Counted from the first letter of the stretch, positions 46,791 through 57,566 are shown. The stretch: 64,000 bases of DNA from Megascapheus bottae (GCA_024803745.1 JANJXV010000006.1:43005001-43069000), one strand, 5' to 3'. The notes: generated from the sequence alone by a model not told the origin. Numbers and translations are program-made.

Positions 46791-48385
46791 TTATTGTCGG
46801 GATAAAATATAGAGAGGTTACAGGTACATTCATCAGATAGTAGGTGCTTTACTACCCACACATGAATAGCCCTTCTCATGCATTTGTCCCTATTTCCCTC
46901 CCCCCAACTCCCTCCCAATCATCTTGTTTTCCCCCTTCCCATTCTATTTCAAATAAACAAATAAATAAATATATATATATATATAAATTATACCAGGTAA
47001 CAAAGTCAGAAACAGTAACAATATGAGATTAACCATAAGGGTGAAAAAAGGAGAAAAGAAATAAACATAATACATTAAGAACAACAATCATACAAGATAA
47101 AGCTCTTGTTTCCATATTCTAGAGTTCATTTAGTCTCATCCTATATGACTATATATATGTTTTGAGCTATTATAATCCTCTGCGAGGAGAGTCCTAGAAG
47201 TGGACTTATTGCAAATGAGGGAAACCATTGAACCTATGTTCTTTGGGTCTGGCTTACTTCACTTAATATGATTTTTTCTAAGTCTTTCCATTTCCTTACA
47301 AATGGGGTGAAGTCATTCTGATGGCAACATAGAATTCCATTGTGTATAAGCACTACATCTTTTTGATCCAATTGTCTACTGAGGGGCATCTGGGCTGGTT
47401 CCATATCTTAGCTATGGTAAATAATGCTGCAATTAACATCATTGTGCTAGTGGCTTTGGTATGTCCTTGTTTCTGGACATTTGGGTAAATGCAAAGGGGT
47501 GGAATTGCTGGATCATGGGGGAGCTCTATGTTTAGTCTTTTGAGGAACTGTCATACTGCTTTCCATAGTGGATGAACAAGTTTATACTTCCACCAACAGT
47601 GTAGTAGCAATCCCTCCTGGCCACATACCTGCCATTGATCATGGCCATTCTAACTGGAGTAAAGTGAAATCTCAAAGTTGTTTCAGTTTGCATTTCTCTT
47701 ATGGCCAGAGATGTTGAGCATTTCTTCATGTGTCCATAGGCCATTCTTATTTCCTCTTCAGAACAGTCTCTCTTTAAGTCTTTAGCCCATCTTTTAATGG
47801 GATGGTTGTTTCTTTGAAGGTTTGTTTTGGAGTGATTCTCTTTTAGCTGTAGATACATTTTAGATATGAGGCCCTTCTCTGTTGTGTGGTTAGTGAAGAT
47901 TTTCTCCCACTCTGTGGGCTTTCTATTTAACTTGCTAGCTATTCCCTTTGCCACACAGAAGCTCTGCAGTTTAACACAATCCCATTTCTCCAAACTTTCT
48001 TTAATTTGTTGTGTTTCTGGGCCTTTATTAAGAAAGTTTTGACCTGTGCTAAGGAGACCTAGCGTATCTCCTATTATTTCTTGTAAAGTGTTCAGGGTAT
48101 CTGCTTTTACTCAAGGTCTTTGATCCATTTGGAATTAATTCCAGTGCAGGGTGACATAGAAGAATCCAACTTTAGTTTTCTGCAGGTGCTTAACCAATTC
48201 TGCCAGCACCACTTATTGAAGAGGCTGCTTTCTTCCATACTATTTTTTTTGCTCCCTTATCAAAGATTAGGTGGCCATAGGTCTGCAGGTGATTTCAGGT
48301 CTGCAGTTATATTCCATAGGTTCTCAGGCCTGTTCTTTTGCCAGTACCACACTTTTTGGTTACTATAGCTCAGAGTCTAATTTTT
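46791..48385 (-). mobile_element. 5'-truncated L1, antisense, tail replaced by microsatellite
   Basis: Starts with 'tttattgtcgggataaaata', runs through the 3' UTR C-rich tract (46896-46940) into ORF2, and ends near 'ggttactatagctcagagtc'. A short match, tctaat, occurs at 46611-46616 and 48376-48381 and may be a decayed TSD that brackets both the L1 and the microsatellite. Confidence 0.9.
47532..47993 (-). pseudogene. L1 ORF2 C-terminal remnant (153 open codons)
   Basis: The longest single open stretch of L1 coding origin in the window. It contains [34 protein letters not shown] and KKCSTSLAIREMQTETTLRF, typical of the region C-terminal to the RT. The C-terminal zinc-knuckle-like cysteines are damaged after FTPVRMAM. 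It is a fragment and not functional. Confidence 0.88.
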
Positions 48386-48989
48386 ACGTCCCCATCTCCC
48401 CCCTCCAAATGCTAGGTAGAATTCTAGAACTGATTCTCTAAGAATAAAACTCTTTCTGGGACTCTACCCCATTATTTTTAACTTCCTCAGCTTTTACCAT
48501 CTCTGATCTCAATTTTCTGAATTTAGTTATAGTGAAATCACCATGTTCTGCTTGAGCTTCCCCTTCCAGTGTGAGGTCTTAGTCAATAATCAGCAGAAAA
48601 AAATTGGGTCTCTGGTAGGACTCTCCTTCATTTCCTGTCTCTCATAGGACACAATACTATCTAGTGAGTGATGTCTGAAACCATTAGCTTTTTATTGTTT
48701 TTCCATGTTCATATTTGTTTAGCAGAAGAAAAAGTCCATTTAGTTGTTATTCTGCTGTGACCAGAAGTACATTTTTCTTAGAAGAATACTTTTCTGTGGA
48801 GGTTGTCAAGGAGAAATATGTTGGAGCAACTTTTTGTATTGTGCGTGCAAAGTGGATATGAGACTGGAGAATAACATTTGAAGAACTTAGAAAGCACGTG
48901 CTCCCTCCAAAAAGAGACCTGTATAGACTGTGGATACATGCTTGTGACATGCTCTAGGAATTAACTATGTGAACCAGGATCCACATTAC
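48386..48989. other. Unique DNA, no gene seen
   Basis: No recognisable element. Confidence 0.45.
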
Positions 48990-49145
48990 AAATACTTTAT
49001 TAATACTATATATGTATCTATATGATATATGGTATTCACAAATAATATATGTATGATATATGTACAGTACAGATATGGTATATACAAATACTGTATATAT
49101 ACTATAAATAGCATTTACATATACACACATATATATATACATATG
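48990..49145. repeat. AT-rich imperfect TATA-type tract
   Basis: About 150 bases of imperfect tata/gtat units. Confidence 0.8.
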
Positions 49146-49199
49146 TGACAAAATATATCCAAATAGAGCAATAAAATAGGGCACTATAACACAAAGAGA

Positions 49200-49318
49200 A
49201 ATGGACTAGAAAAATCATAGGTAACAATGTTCAAGAAGTAATGTACCCACTACCTTACAAATTAACTGTAACACCTCTATACATCACTCTGATAATGAAA
49301 AAATTAAAAAAAGAAAAA
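49200..49318 (+). mobile_element. Short L1 3' end, plus strand
   Basis: 'ggtaacaatgttcaagaagt', 'aatgtacccactacc', 'actgtaacacctctatacat', then an A-rich tail. Same terminus as 8995-9172 and 25203-25384. Confidence 0.78.
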
Positions 49319-49330
49319 TCATGTATTCTA

Positions 49331-49340
49331 TGTGTGTGTG

Positions 49341-49393
<53 letters not shown>
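49331..49393. repeat. (TG)n microsatellite
   Basis: A TG run with one early CG interruption, lying against the 3' side of an antisense SINE. Confidence 0.97.
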
Positions 49394-49395
<2 letters not shown>

Positions 49396-49632
49396 AGGGC
49401 GGGAGGTTTCCTGGGCTTAGACTCAGGGCCTCAGTGTTGTCCCTAAGCTTTTGGCTCAACACTAGCATCTATTACCACCGCTAGTGCTACAGCTCTACTT
49501 CTGGCTTTGGGGCAGTTAATTGAAAGTAAGAGCCTCACAGACTTTCCTGCCCAGGCTGGCTTTGAAACACGCTCCTCAGACCTTAACTTAATGAGTAGCT
49601 AGGATTACAGGTGATTTCCACCAGTGCTGAGC
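49394..49632 (-). mobile_element. Composite 7SL/tRNA SINE
   Basis: Antisense right arm ('gggcttagactcagggcctc'), linker (gttaattgaaagtaagagcc), 7SL-like arm ('tgagtagctaggattacagg'). The (TG)n occupies the place of the expected poly(T) tail. Confidence 0.82.
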
Positions 49633-50952
49633 CCACATATTGCTATTTAGAAAAATGAACCCTGAAAAATGGACAGTGTTGAGATATGTGAGGATGAAAG
49701 AACATTCAAATGGCCCACTACCTCCAAAAGAAAAGCAAAATAAAGCATTGCACCTTAAATCAAGCTTGAATCTTCTAAAGTTCTAGGAGTTAAGCTCTGT
49801 ACCAATGCTAATGCATACTCTCTCCCTAACTAGCACTGTATGCTCTCTGTGTGCATGGTATAGTATCTGTTGAAGTCTTTTCAAAATGATAGTCACTTAG
49901 AGAGTTACCTATACCATTATTAATCTATGTATTGCAGAATTACCACTCAAACTATCAATATCTATTCTCAGAAGAAACTTGTTTGAAATGAAAACTATAA
50001 AGTGTCATGAGTCTCAAACTAACCTTTACCCAATTAAATTTTCCAGACCAACCCAAAGGTGATATCCAATGATACTATTTTAGACCTAGATTTTCTATTT
50101 TAATAAGACGCCAACAGATTTAGCAGATGTTGCAATGAACAACTAAATGCATTCCAGGCAATAAATCTGTAAAGACAGGGGAGCATGAAGAAAATGTGTT
50201 CCCTTAATTCCAATGTGATCAAAACACGTAAGATATTATGCCCAATGACTAATTATAGATGCACAGAAATATTCATAGTCTGCTAGGATTAGCATCTCCA
50301 TGTGGCATGATTTGTAAAGACCTTTAATCTCATATTATTATAAAATCAAGAGAACATTTCAACATTGCCAATATTCTATATTTCATTTATCAGATGGCTA
50401 TGTGACTTGGTGAAAAATCGCCAACTACTCTTAGCCAGAGGTGGGTCACAGATTGCTTGTACTAGTTTGAGAATTGATTTAATATCTCTCTAGACTTGAG
50501 TTTCTCCATTTCTGAATTATCTTTATTATCTATGCTGCTAAATAAGTGGAAGGAAGTAAGGAAGAAAGGAGATTGTTCTGAAGAAGCAAGTAGGCAGTGT
50601 GCACTCAGGAAGAGAATTTTACCATATGACACAGACAAATTTCCTCCAAGGACATTAGATTGAAAAGTGAAGGCAAGATAGGAGCAAATAGGCTATTGCA
50701 TTCTTTCATTTTAAAAGAGAAAACAGGAGTCATCAATCATTCTCATTTTATCCTTTGGAAAATAAAATTTCTATGACTTGTAAGATAGCACCAGAATGAT
50801 TCAGGGAGGCCCCTTTGCCAGATAATTGAGTTTAATATTTTAAAAAATGAGATTGTAAAAAACACATGGCTAAAGGAAAATATTTATTGAAAAGTAGAAA
50901 AAACTCACTCCCGAGGACATATGAAGATTAAAGTCCTCACTCTACTTTTACT
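49633..50952. other. Unique AT-rich DNA, no gene seen
   Basis: No recognisable element in about 1.3 kb. Confidence 0.5.
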
Positions 50953-51297
50953 TTTTAAAAAATTACCCTTAACTAGCTGTACAAAAGGATTTCAATTCAA
51001 TACGTCAGGTTGTGAGTCCATACATCTTGATCATCATGCTCTCTCAGCTCTCAATCCCACCCATCCCCTCAATCAGCCTAGCTTCATCTCCACATAGGCA
51101 CATTGAAAATGACGACTATCTTTGCCCATCCCTTCTTCCTTCACTTGGCTACCTTCTTTCCTAGATCTCACTGTCCCTAACAACATATCTTCCAGCTACC
51201 TGGTGTTCATTTTGACAAACTGTAAGTTAGGTATTGCAAGGAGTAACACCATTGGAATCCTCCCTGTATATACCATCCTTTAGTTAATATATTTGTA
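50953..51297 (-). mobile_element. Possible old L1 3' end, antisense
   Basis: A T/A-rich start, 'tagctgtacaaaaggatttc', a long C/T-rich middle, and 'cctggtgttcattttgacaa' resemble the order of old antisense L1 3' UTRs. Weak. Confidence 0.35.
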
Positions 51298-51510
51298 CTT
51301 TTGTACCAGTACTGGGCTTGAACTGACTGATCTCATAGAATTTACCCTTTGAGCCATGCCTCTACTTCCAGGTTTTTTGGGGGGGCTGCTAAATGAAATA
51401 TTAGATGCTTGAGGATATGATGACCCAGGCTAGCTTTGAACTGAAATTTTCAGATCTGAACCTCCTAAGTAACTATGATTATGGGCTGGAGCTATAAGCA
51501 TTGCAAGCAT
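51298..51510 (-). mobile_element. Composite 7SL/tRNA SINE, old
   Basis: 'agtactgggcttgaactgac', 'ccctttgagccatgcctcta', then 'cagatctgaacctcctaagt'. All modules are present but diverged. Confidence 0.75.
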
Positions 51511-51889
51511 TATCTACCCTGCTTTTGCCTTTATAAAATAAGGTCTTTCATTTTTGCCTGTCTTCCATCTTCCAACCCACAATCTTTCTGGGTAGCATAG
51601 CCCATCTCACCTGTCTTATTGATTGCACTGGGAGCTCAAATATCTTTATGTTCAAGCAAACCATGCTCCTCCTGACCTCTGCCACTCATGTGAAAAGATA
51701 CATATGAGCCACTCAGTCTGAACCAATGCTCAACTTTCTAGTTCATGGACCAATTACTTTTTTATTTTAATTCCTCATCATGGATTAATGGATCCGCATA
51801 ATGAATTAATGGACAGTGTTTTCTAATACTAACAAGGCTTACGCACATAAAGTGAGCCTCATGTTCTACTGCTCAAATTAAGCTTAAGA
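51511..51889. other. Unique DNA, no gene seen
   Basis: No recognisable element. Confidence 0.4.
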
Positions 51890-51900
51890 ATGAATAGAAT

Positions 51901-52146
51901 AAAGCCCTGTTCCATGGCTCATGTCTGTAATTCTAGCTACTCCAGAAGCTGAGATCTGAGGATCATGGTTCAAAGCCAGCCTAGGCACTAAAGACTGTGA
52001 GACTCTTATTTCCAGTTAACCACAAGAAAACCAGAAGTGGCATTGTGGCTCCAGGGTAGGGCAGGTAGCCTTAAGCTGAAGAGCTCAGAGACAGTGCCCA
52101 GGCCCAGAGTTCAAGACCCATAACTAACAAAAAAATAAAAAAAATT
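51901..52146 (+). mobile_element. Composite 7SL/tRNA SINE with TSD
   Basis: Left arm 'atggctcatgtctgtaattc' and 'aagctgagatctgaggatca', linker 'tatttccagttaaccacaag', right arm 'gtggcattgtggctccaggg' with 'cagagttcaagaccc', A-rich tail. The flanks share atgaatagaat at 51890-51900 and 52147-52157, an 11-base TSD. Confidence 0.92.
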
Positions 52147-52347
52147 ATGAATAGAATCAGAACACATGGTTCCTGATGGTTTTTCTGTGGTTACAGTAGT
52201 TTCTTAACACATGACGTAATATTTCACACAGTAGTGAATTAGGGAGAGTCAACATGCCTATTCTCTCATTACTTTCAGCTCTTGTAATGGTTATTCGAAG
52301 CTGTCTCCAATCAACTTGTGCATTCTGGTTGTGACATATCAATACAT

Positions 52348-52359
52348 AAGATAGGCTGT
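52348..52359. repeat. TSD, left copy, of twin-primed L1
   Basis: aagataggctgt, matching aagttaggctgt at 54739-54750 with one mismatch. Confidence 0.85.
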
Positions 52360-53308
52360 TTTGATTTGCATTTCTTTTATGACCAGAGATGTCGAGCATT
52401 TCTTCATGTGTCTATAGGCCATTCTTATTTCTTCTTCAGAGAAGACTCTCTTTAAGTCTTTGGCCCATCTTTGAATGGGATGGTTGTTTCTTTGGAGATT
52501 TGGTTTTTTTTTTTCAATTTTTTGAACTGTTGATATATTTTAGATATGACGCCTTTGTCTGTTGTATGGTTACTGAAGATCTTCTCCTACTCTGTAGGCT
52601 TTCTAGTTAATTTTCTAGCTATGTCCTTTGCCATACAGAAGCTCTGCAGTTTAATGCAATCCCACTTACCCAGATTTTGTTTGATTTGTTGTGTTTCTGG
52701 GTCCTTATTAAGAAAGTTTTGACCTGGGCCAAGGAGACCTAGTCTGTCTCCTATTCCTTCTTGTAAAGTTTTCAGTGTATCTGCTTTAATCACCATGTCT
52801 TTGGTCTATTTGGAGTTAATCCTGGTACAGAGTGACAAAGAAGGATCCAACTTTAGCTTTCTGCAGGTGCTTAACCAGTTCTGCCAGCACCACTTGTTGA
52901 AGAGGCTGTCTTTCTTCCATTCTATTTTTTGGCAACCTTATCAAAGATTAGGTGGCCATAGGTCTGTGGGTTAATATCTGGGTCCTCAGTTCTATTCCAT
53001 TGGTCTTCAGGCCTGTTCTTGTGCCAGTATCAAGCTTTTTAGGTCATTATAGCTCTGTAATAGGGTCTAAAGTTTGGTATTGAAATTCCTCTTGCACTAT
53101 TCTTTCTGCTAAGAATTGTTTTTTCTATGCGGGGTATTTTATTATTCCATATGAAATTTTGTATTGCCTTTTTTATTTCTATAAAGAAATACATTGAGAT
53201 ATTGATGGGTATTGCATTGAATTTGTAGATAGCCCTTTACAAGACTTCCATTTTCATGAATGCTAATTCTTCCAATCCATGAGCATGGGAGATTTTTCCA
53301 TTTCCTTG
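52360..53308 (-). mobile_element. Inverted 5' segment of a twin-primed L1
   Basis: An antisense ORF2 segment whose left end is 'tttgatttgcatttctttta' and right end 'gatttttccatttccttg'. In L1 coordinates its 3'-most base lies only about 20 bases short of where the plus-strand segment begins at 53309. This shows the two are halves of one element flipped relative to each other. Pieces of ORF2 such as WDCIKLQSFCMAKDIARKL (52587-52796 minus) are visible but broken. Confidence 0.92.
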
Positions 53309-53638
53309 CTCCAGTTAGCTCCAGTTAGAATGGCCATGATCAAGAAATATAATAACAACAGATGCTGGAAAGGATGTGGCCAGGAAGGGTCACTACTGCA
53401 CTTTTGGTGGGAGTGAAAACTCATTCAACCACTATGGAAAGCAGTACAGCAGTTCCTCAATAGAGCTCCCCTATGACCCAGCAATTCCACTACTTGGCAT
53501 TTACCCAACCGTCCAGAAACAAGGACAGACTAAATCCACTAGCACAATGATGTTCACTGCAGCACTATTTACCATAGCAAAGATATGGAACCAATCCAGA
53601 TGCCCCTTAGTTGATGTGTGGATCAACAAGATGTGGTA
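53309..53638 (+). mobile_element. 3' segment of the twin-primed L1, part 1
   Basis: Begins with a tandem 10-base repeat ctccagttag (53309-53318 and 53319-53328) at the inversion joint, then continues ORF2 in the plus orientation. YDPAIPLLGIYP is encoded in the open stretch 53376-53651. It is interrupted by the LTR at 53639. Confidence 0.93.
53633..53638. repeat. 6-bp TSD of the LTR, left copy
   Basis: gtggta, repeated at 54171-54176. Confidence 0.9.
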
Positions 53639-54170
53639 TGTTGGGGCCTAGCCTCTATCCCTGAAGCCTGATTCTGGCTCAGCTGCAATTAAAGGGCTTT
53701 GTCTAGGCATTCGGTCTTTTGCATACCTCTCCTAAGGCATCTCTGTGTACGTGACTCGATTGAACCCCCCGCAGTTTCGCGGGTCTCGCAGCAGCTCAAG
53801 TCTCGCGGGCTTTCCTGCACCTGTCCTGCCCAGTACCTGAAAGCCCACCCAGACCCTTAGTGGTAGCACAGAGGCCCTCTTCCTATTGGCTAGCTTCCCA
53901 GTGCCCACCTTCTCCTACCCTAACAGTATGTAACTAATTGTCTGACGCAATAAAAGAGGAGAGCATCAGAGAGAACGAGAGATGAGCAGAGAGATCTGAT
54001 GCGCTTTCATGGTTAACACTGCTTCCGACTCAGCGTGGTTTTTTCTTCCCCGGTGATTGGGGGAGGGCTGGGTCTTCCACACTTACCATCTCGCTCGGCT
54101 CCTGGGGGACTACAGGCTGGCCCTGTGTGTCCCTCCCCGTTCCTGTGTTGCTGCCCCGAGAGGAGCAACA
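53639..54170 (+). mobile_element. Solo LTR, class II (ERVK/IAP-like) endogenous retrovirus
   Basis: A 532-base insertion that starts TGTTGGGGCC and ends GAGCAACA (TG...CA with complementary TGTTG/CAACA ends). It is flanked by the 6-base duplication gtggta. A 6-base TSD with these termini is typical of class II/ERVK-like elements such as IAP. It contains an inverted CCAAT motif (attgg, 53885-53889), an aataaaag motif (53949-53956) that could act as TATA element or polyadenylation signal, and a CpG-containing hairpin-like stretch near 53769 (cccgcagtttcgcggg). No gag, pol or env sequence is present, so the internal region was lost by recombination between two LTRs. Strand is inferred from the order CCAAT then AATAAA. 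Confidence 0.9.
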
Positions 54171-54738
54171 GTGGTATTTATACACAATGGAATTCTATGC
54201 TGCTGTCAGAAAGAACAATATTGCCCCATTTGTAAGGAAATGGAAAGATTTAGAAAAAAATCATATTAAGTGAAGTCAGCCAGACTCAAAGGAACATGGG
54301 CTCAATGGTTTCTCTCATTTGTTATAATCAGTAGAAACTTTGGGCTCTCCTAGAAGAGATTTACAATAGAACAAATCCTAAATATATAAGGCCATATAGT
54401 ATGACACCAAATGAAAGGACCTCCAGAATATAAAAGGTATATAATTAGTGATTGTTGTCCTTAATATATTATTTTATCTCTCATCTCTTTTGCTGTTCCT
54501 TGGTTATCCCTTGTTGTTACAGTATTTCACCTTTTTATCTGATATATTGTATATATGCTTATTTGGTTATTTGAAATCGGATAGGGAAGAGGGGAAAACA
54601 AGATGAAGGGTGGGGTGGGAGAAGGGAAATGGGGACCCAGACATGAGAAACGGTATCAATGTATGAGAAGTAATGAACTTTCTATGTGGTGAATATAATG
54701 TAACCCTTCTATTCATTACAATTAAAATATATGGAAAA
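54171..54738 (+). mobile_element. 3' segment of the twin-primed L1, part 2 (to poly(A))
   Basis: ORF2 resumes with the second TSD copy of the LTR (gtggta) and 'tatacacaatggaattctat'. It passes the 3' UTR (ttgctgttccttggttatcc, purine tract at 54580-54640, 'tatgagaagtaatgaacttt') and ends in an A-rich tail (attaaaatatatggaaaaaa). Confidence 0.93.
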
Positions 54739-54750
54739 AAGTTAGGCTGT
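54739..54750. repeat. TSD, right copy, of twin-primed L1
   Basis: aagttaggctgt; one mismatch to 52348-52359. Confidence 0.85.
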
Positions 54751-55061
54751 AGGACATTAAAACAATAGGCCTATCTGATATTAAGTTTCATTCCCAAATC
54801 ATATTGAAAAGGCATAGTTGGATACCAAATAGGCATGTAAGTAAACTGTTGGGTTATTCTGAATAGGAATTATTTTATTCTTTTGTTTGAAAAGAAATTG
54901 GGATAAATCTCCCAGGCCCCTCAGATGTGTATACTAGAGTCTTCCTTACTACACACATCAGGCACTTCCTTTGAGATTTTTGTCTCCATGGCAGTAAGAG
55001 AAGAATCAATAATAATGAGTTCGGTGTAGAAATTATTCAGAATCAAAAAACATCATCACCC
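54751..55061. other. Unique DNA, no gene seen
   Basis: No recognisable element. Confidence 0.4.
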
Positions 55062-55292
55062 AAGGCCGATGGCTCATAACTATAATCTTGGCTACTCAGG
55101 AGGCTGAGATCTGAGGATCGCAATTCATAGTCAGCCCAGGCACAAAAATCTGTGAGAATATTATCTCCAATTAACCACCAGAGAACCAAAAGTGGTACTG
55201 TGGCTCAAGGGGTAGAGTGACAGCCTTGAGCTCAAGAGCTTAGGGACAGTTCCCAGGTCCAGAGTTCAAGCCCCATGACTGACAGAAAAAAA
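55062..55292 (+). mobile_element. Composite 7SL/tRNA SINE, full length
   Basis: Left arm 'gccgatggctcataactata' and 'aggaggctgagatctgagga', linker 'atctccaattaaccaccaga', right arm 'gtggctcaaggggtagagtg' and 'cagagttcaagccccatgac', A tail. One of the best-preserved copies of this family here. Confidence 0.93.
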
Positions 55293-55329
55293 ATCATCTA
55301 CCAAGTGTTTTGATTTCCTAGGAGCTCAT

Positions 55330-55870
55330 TTGTGTTTTGCATTCTGAGCCTTCATCCTTGTTGGAAACATCTGTCTACCCCAGTCATGTTGCCCATACAC
55401 TCCTTCCACGTGGACAGCTTTGAGCTGTTCGCTGTTTGAGAAATGTGAAGCCAAGTTTTGAGACTTTCTAGCCAAGCATTTTTTTCATGGCTGTTGAAAA
55501 GAAAAATCTCCAAAACAGCAATCATCATGCTTTTTTCCATCTCTTTAAACAAAGTGAGGTGCTTAGTTGTCATTTCAATGCTAAGTATTACTTTGGAAGT
55601 CAGGAGGTTTGAGTGCCAGCCAGACAATCTGTGATTTTAGGATGACATTTGTTCAGTGCTCTGTGTTCATCCATCACCACCAATAGGATGGTGGCAGGCT
55701 GCACAAACTTGAAGCCCTTTTCTTCAATTGTGACAATATCATCTACATCAGAAAGACCATACACAGCTCAGTGAAAATGGAGTAGATAGCATCTTATGCC
55801 CCCTTCTACAGAAAGTATTCATTTGTGACATTTGGGGCAAGCATCTTGGCCTTAATTATACATTATTGTG
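55330..55870 (-). pseudogene. Possible decayed retrocopy, parent unknown
   Basis: On the minus strand the reading frame shifts between stretches that look protein-like: V-D-D-I-V-T-I-E-E-K-G-F-K-F-V near 55750-55705, then T-I-L-L-V-V-M-D-E-H-R-A-L-N-K, then, in another frame, the open stretch 55352-55627 with IEMTTKHLTLFKEMEKSMM and WLESLKTWLHIS. A run of low-divergence peptides in shifting frames is what a processed pseudogene looks like. However, I cannot name the parent and see no poly(A) tail or TSD. Confidence 0.3.
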
Positions 55871-57401
55871 TTTAGGAGACACTCTTCTCAGGTCATCAGT
55901 TGATAACCTTTTGATTTCAGGAACTTCTAAGTAGGGATCCAGACTATCTTATTCTCCTTTACTAAGAGCTGTGAAAGAGAGAGAACCATGGTGGAGTCAA
56001 ATCTGCTTTACAACTGGCCCCCCTCAAAATACAGTGCAAAGAACCATAGGGAGTTTCTCTCTGCAGTCTAAAACAATGTAGTGCACATTGTGGTCCTCAA
56101 ACTTTGATCTTGAAGAGAGCAAAGCTTAAAGCTTCCCCTAGGTATTAGTTATTAAAACATATACAGAATTGCATGGTCTCAATTATCTACTAATTAATCA
56201 ATCTAGTAAACTGTCAGGATAGAATGAATTATTCTCTTTGGAAGTGGCAGGGATAGGCCCACAAAAATCTCAGCTTCAAGCGAATTCTCATAACAAATAC
56301 TGTACTAGCTCTCCAAATTTATATCGAATGCAGATTTAAGCAATGACAGACAACAATATGCATGAGCTCCCAATATACACTAAATAGACATCATTTTTTT
56401 CCACTTAGTTTTCTGTACTGGGGAAACAAATGTAACTGTTTACTGTCTGGGTCGAATAACTTCCTTTTTCTCCTGTATGTGTATTTTATATAATTAGAGA
56501 AATAAGAATAAAGGGATAGTAAGAAAGCTTTATTAGTAATTTTAGTAGGAAAGATAAAGGAAGGAAGGGAAGCGAAGGGATAGGAAGGGAAGGGAAGGGA
56601 AGAAAGGAAGAAGGAAGGAAGGAAGGAAAAAAGAAGAGGGAGGAATTCAGTGCTTTTAAATGAAAGTAACTGATCATCACTGTCTTGCATGAATCAAGGA
56701 TATATCAAATAAAAGTTCTTATTCCAGATTTCAAATATATTTCTGGCATAATCTGTCTTGTTATATCTTTAATTCTTCTATCATCAAAATGTAATTTTTC
56801 TGTATAAATATTTTATTAAAGTGAATGATCATCTTTGGTCCTTAAATGTTAATTAAATAAAATTAATTTATTTTATTGCTGCATTTATAAACACAAACTG
56901 GAATAACAAATGCAATTATTTTTCATTCATTTATAGTACACATTTTTTACTCCACACTATCCACTTATTAGTAGCATCAGTTAAATTGGTATTCATAGCT
57001 ATTATAGGCAATGAAAGACTGGCATTTACCTTTAGGCAGAAAGAACTAACCCAATTTTTGGATACAAAATGATTGCATGATGAAGCCCTTTCTGTTGTTT
57101 CACAAGTAATTAAAATAACAGGTTGCAGTTTATCCTTAGAAATGGATTGCTCTCTCAGCTATGCTTGAGTTAGAAAAATTTACACACATTATTGTTATCT
57201 AAAGTCTTATAATATGAGATTTTGATTATATAATCAATTTCATACCCACCCTTTATAATCTAGCAGAGAACTGCGGTCTCCTTGTATTTATTGCCTGGTA
57301 TTTCTAGTAACCTTGAAAGTTCTTCCCCAGTTAAACTTTCTTTTCAAATTCATAGTAATGAATAAACTCAAACTCTGAATAAAAGGTAAAAATTAAAGGT
57401 A
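55871..57401. other. Unique AT-rich DNA with a GGAA/GGGA tract at 56552-56640
   Basis: The purine tract is an imperfect mixture of ggaa and gggaa units. Nothing else is recognisable. Confidence 0.5.
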
Positions 57402-57519
57402 AAGCTGGGTGCCAGTGGCTCATACGTGGACTCTTAGCTACTCAAAAGCTGAGATCTGAGGTTCATTATTTGAATCCAGCCCCAATAAAGAAGTCCATAT
57501 AAGACTCTGAACTCCAATT

Positions 57520-57566
<47 letters not shown>

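Noticed and set aside
46522..46918. Long Phe/Ser, Arg or Glu homopolymer-like open frames
   Set aside because: They are produced by the stop-free purine/pyrimidine microsatellite.
48386..48740. Possible old LTR next to the 46.8-48.4 kb L1
   Set aside because: Texture is suggestive but no terminal motif or ordered blocks of a known LTR could be matched.
54035..54269. Two overlapping open frames with a Cys/Pro-rich sequence
   Set aside because: They span the 3' end of the solo LTR and run into L1 sequence, so they are not a gene.
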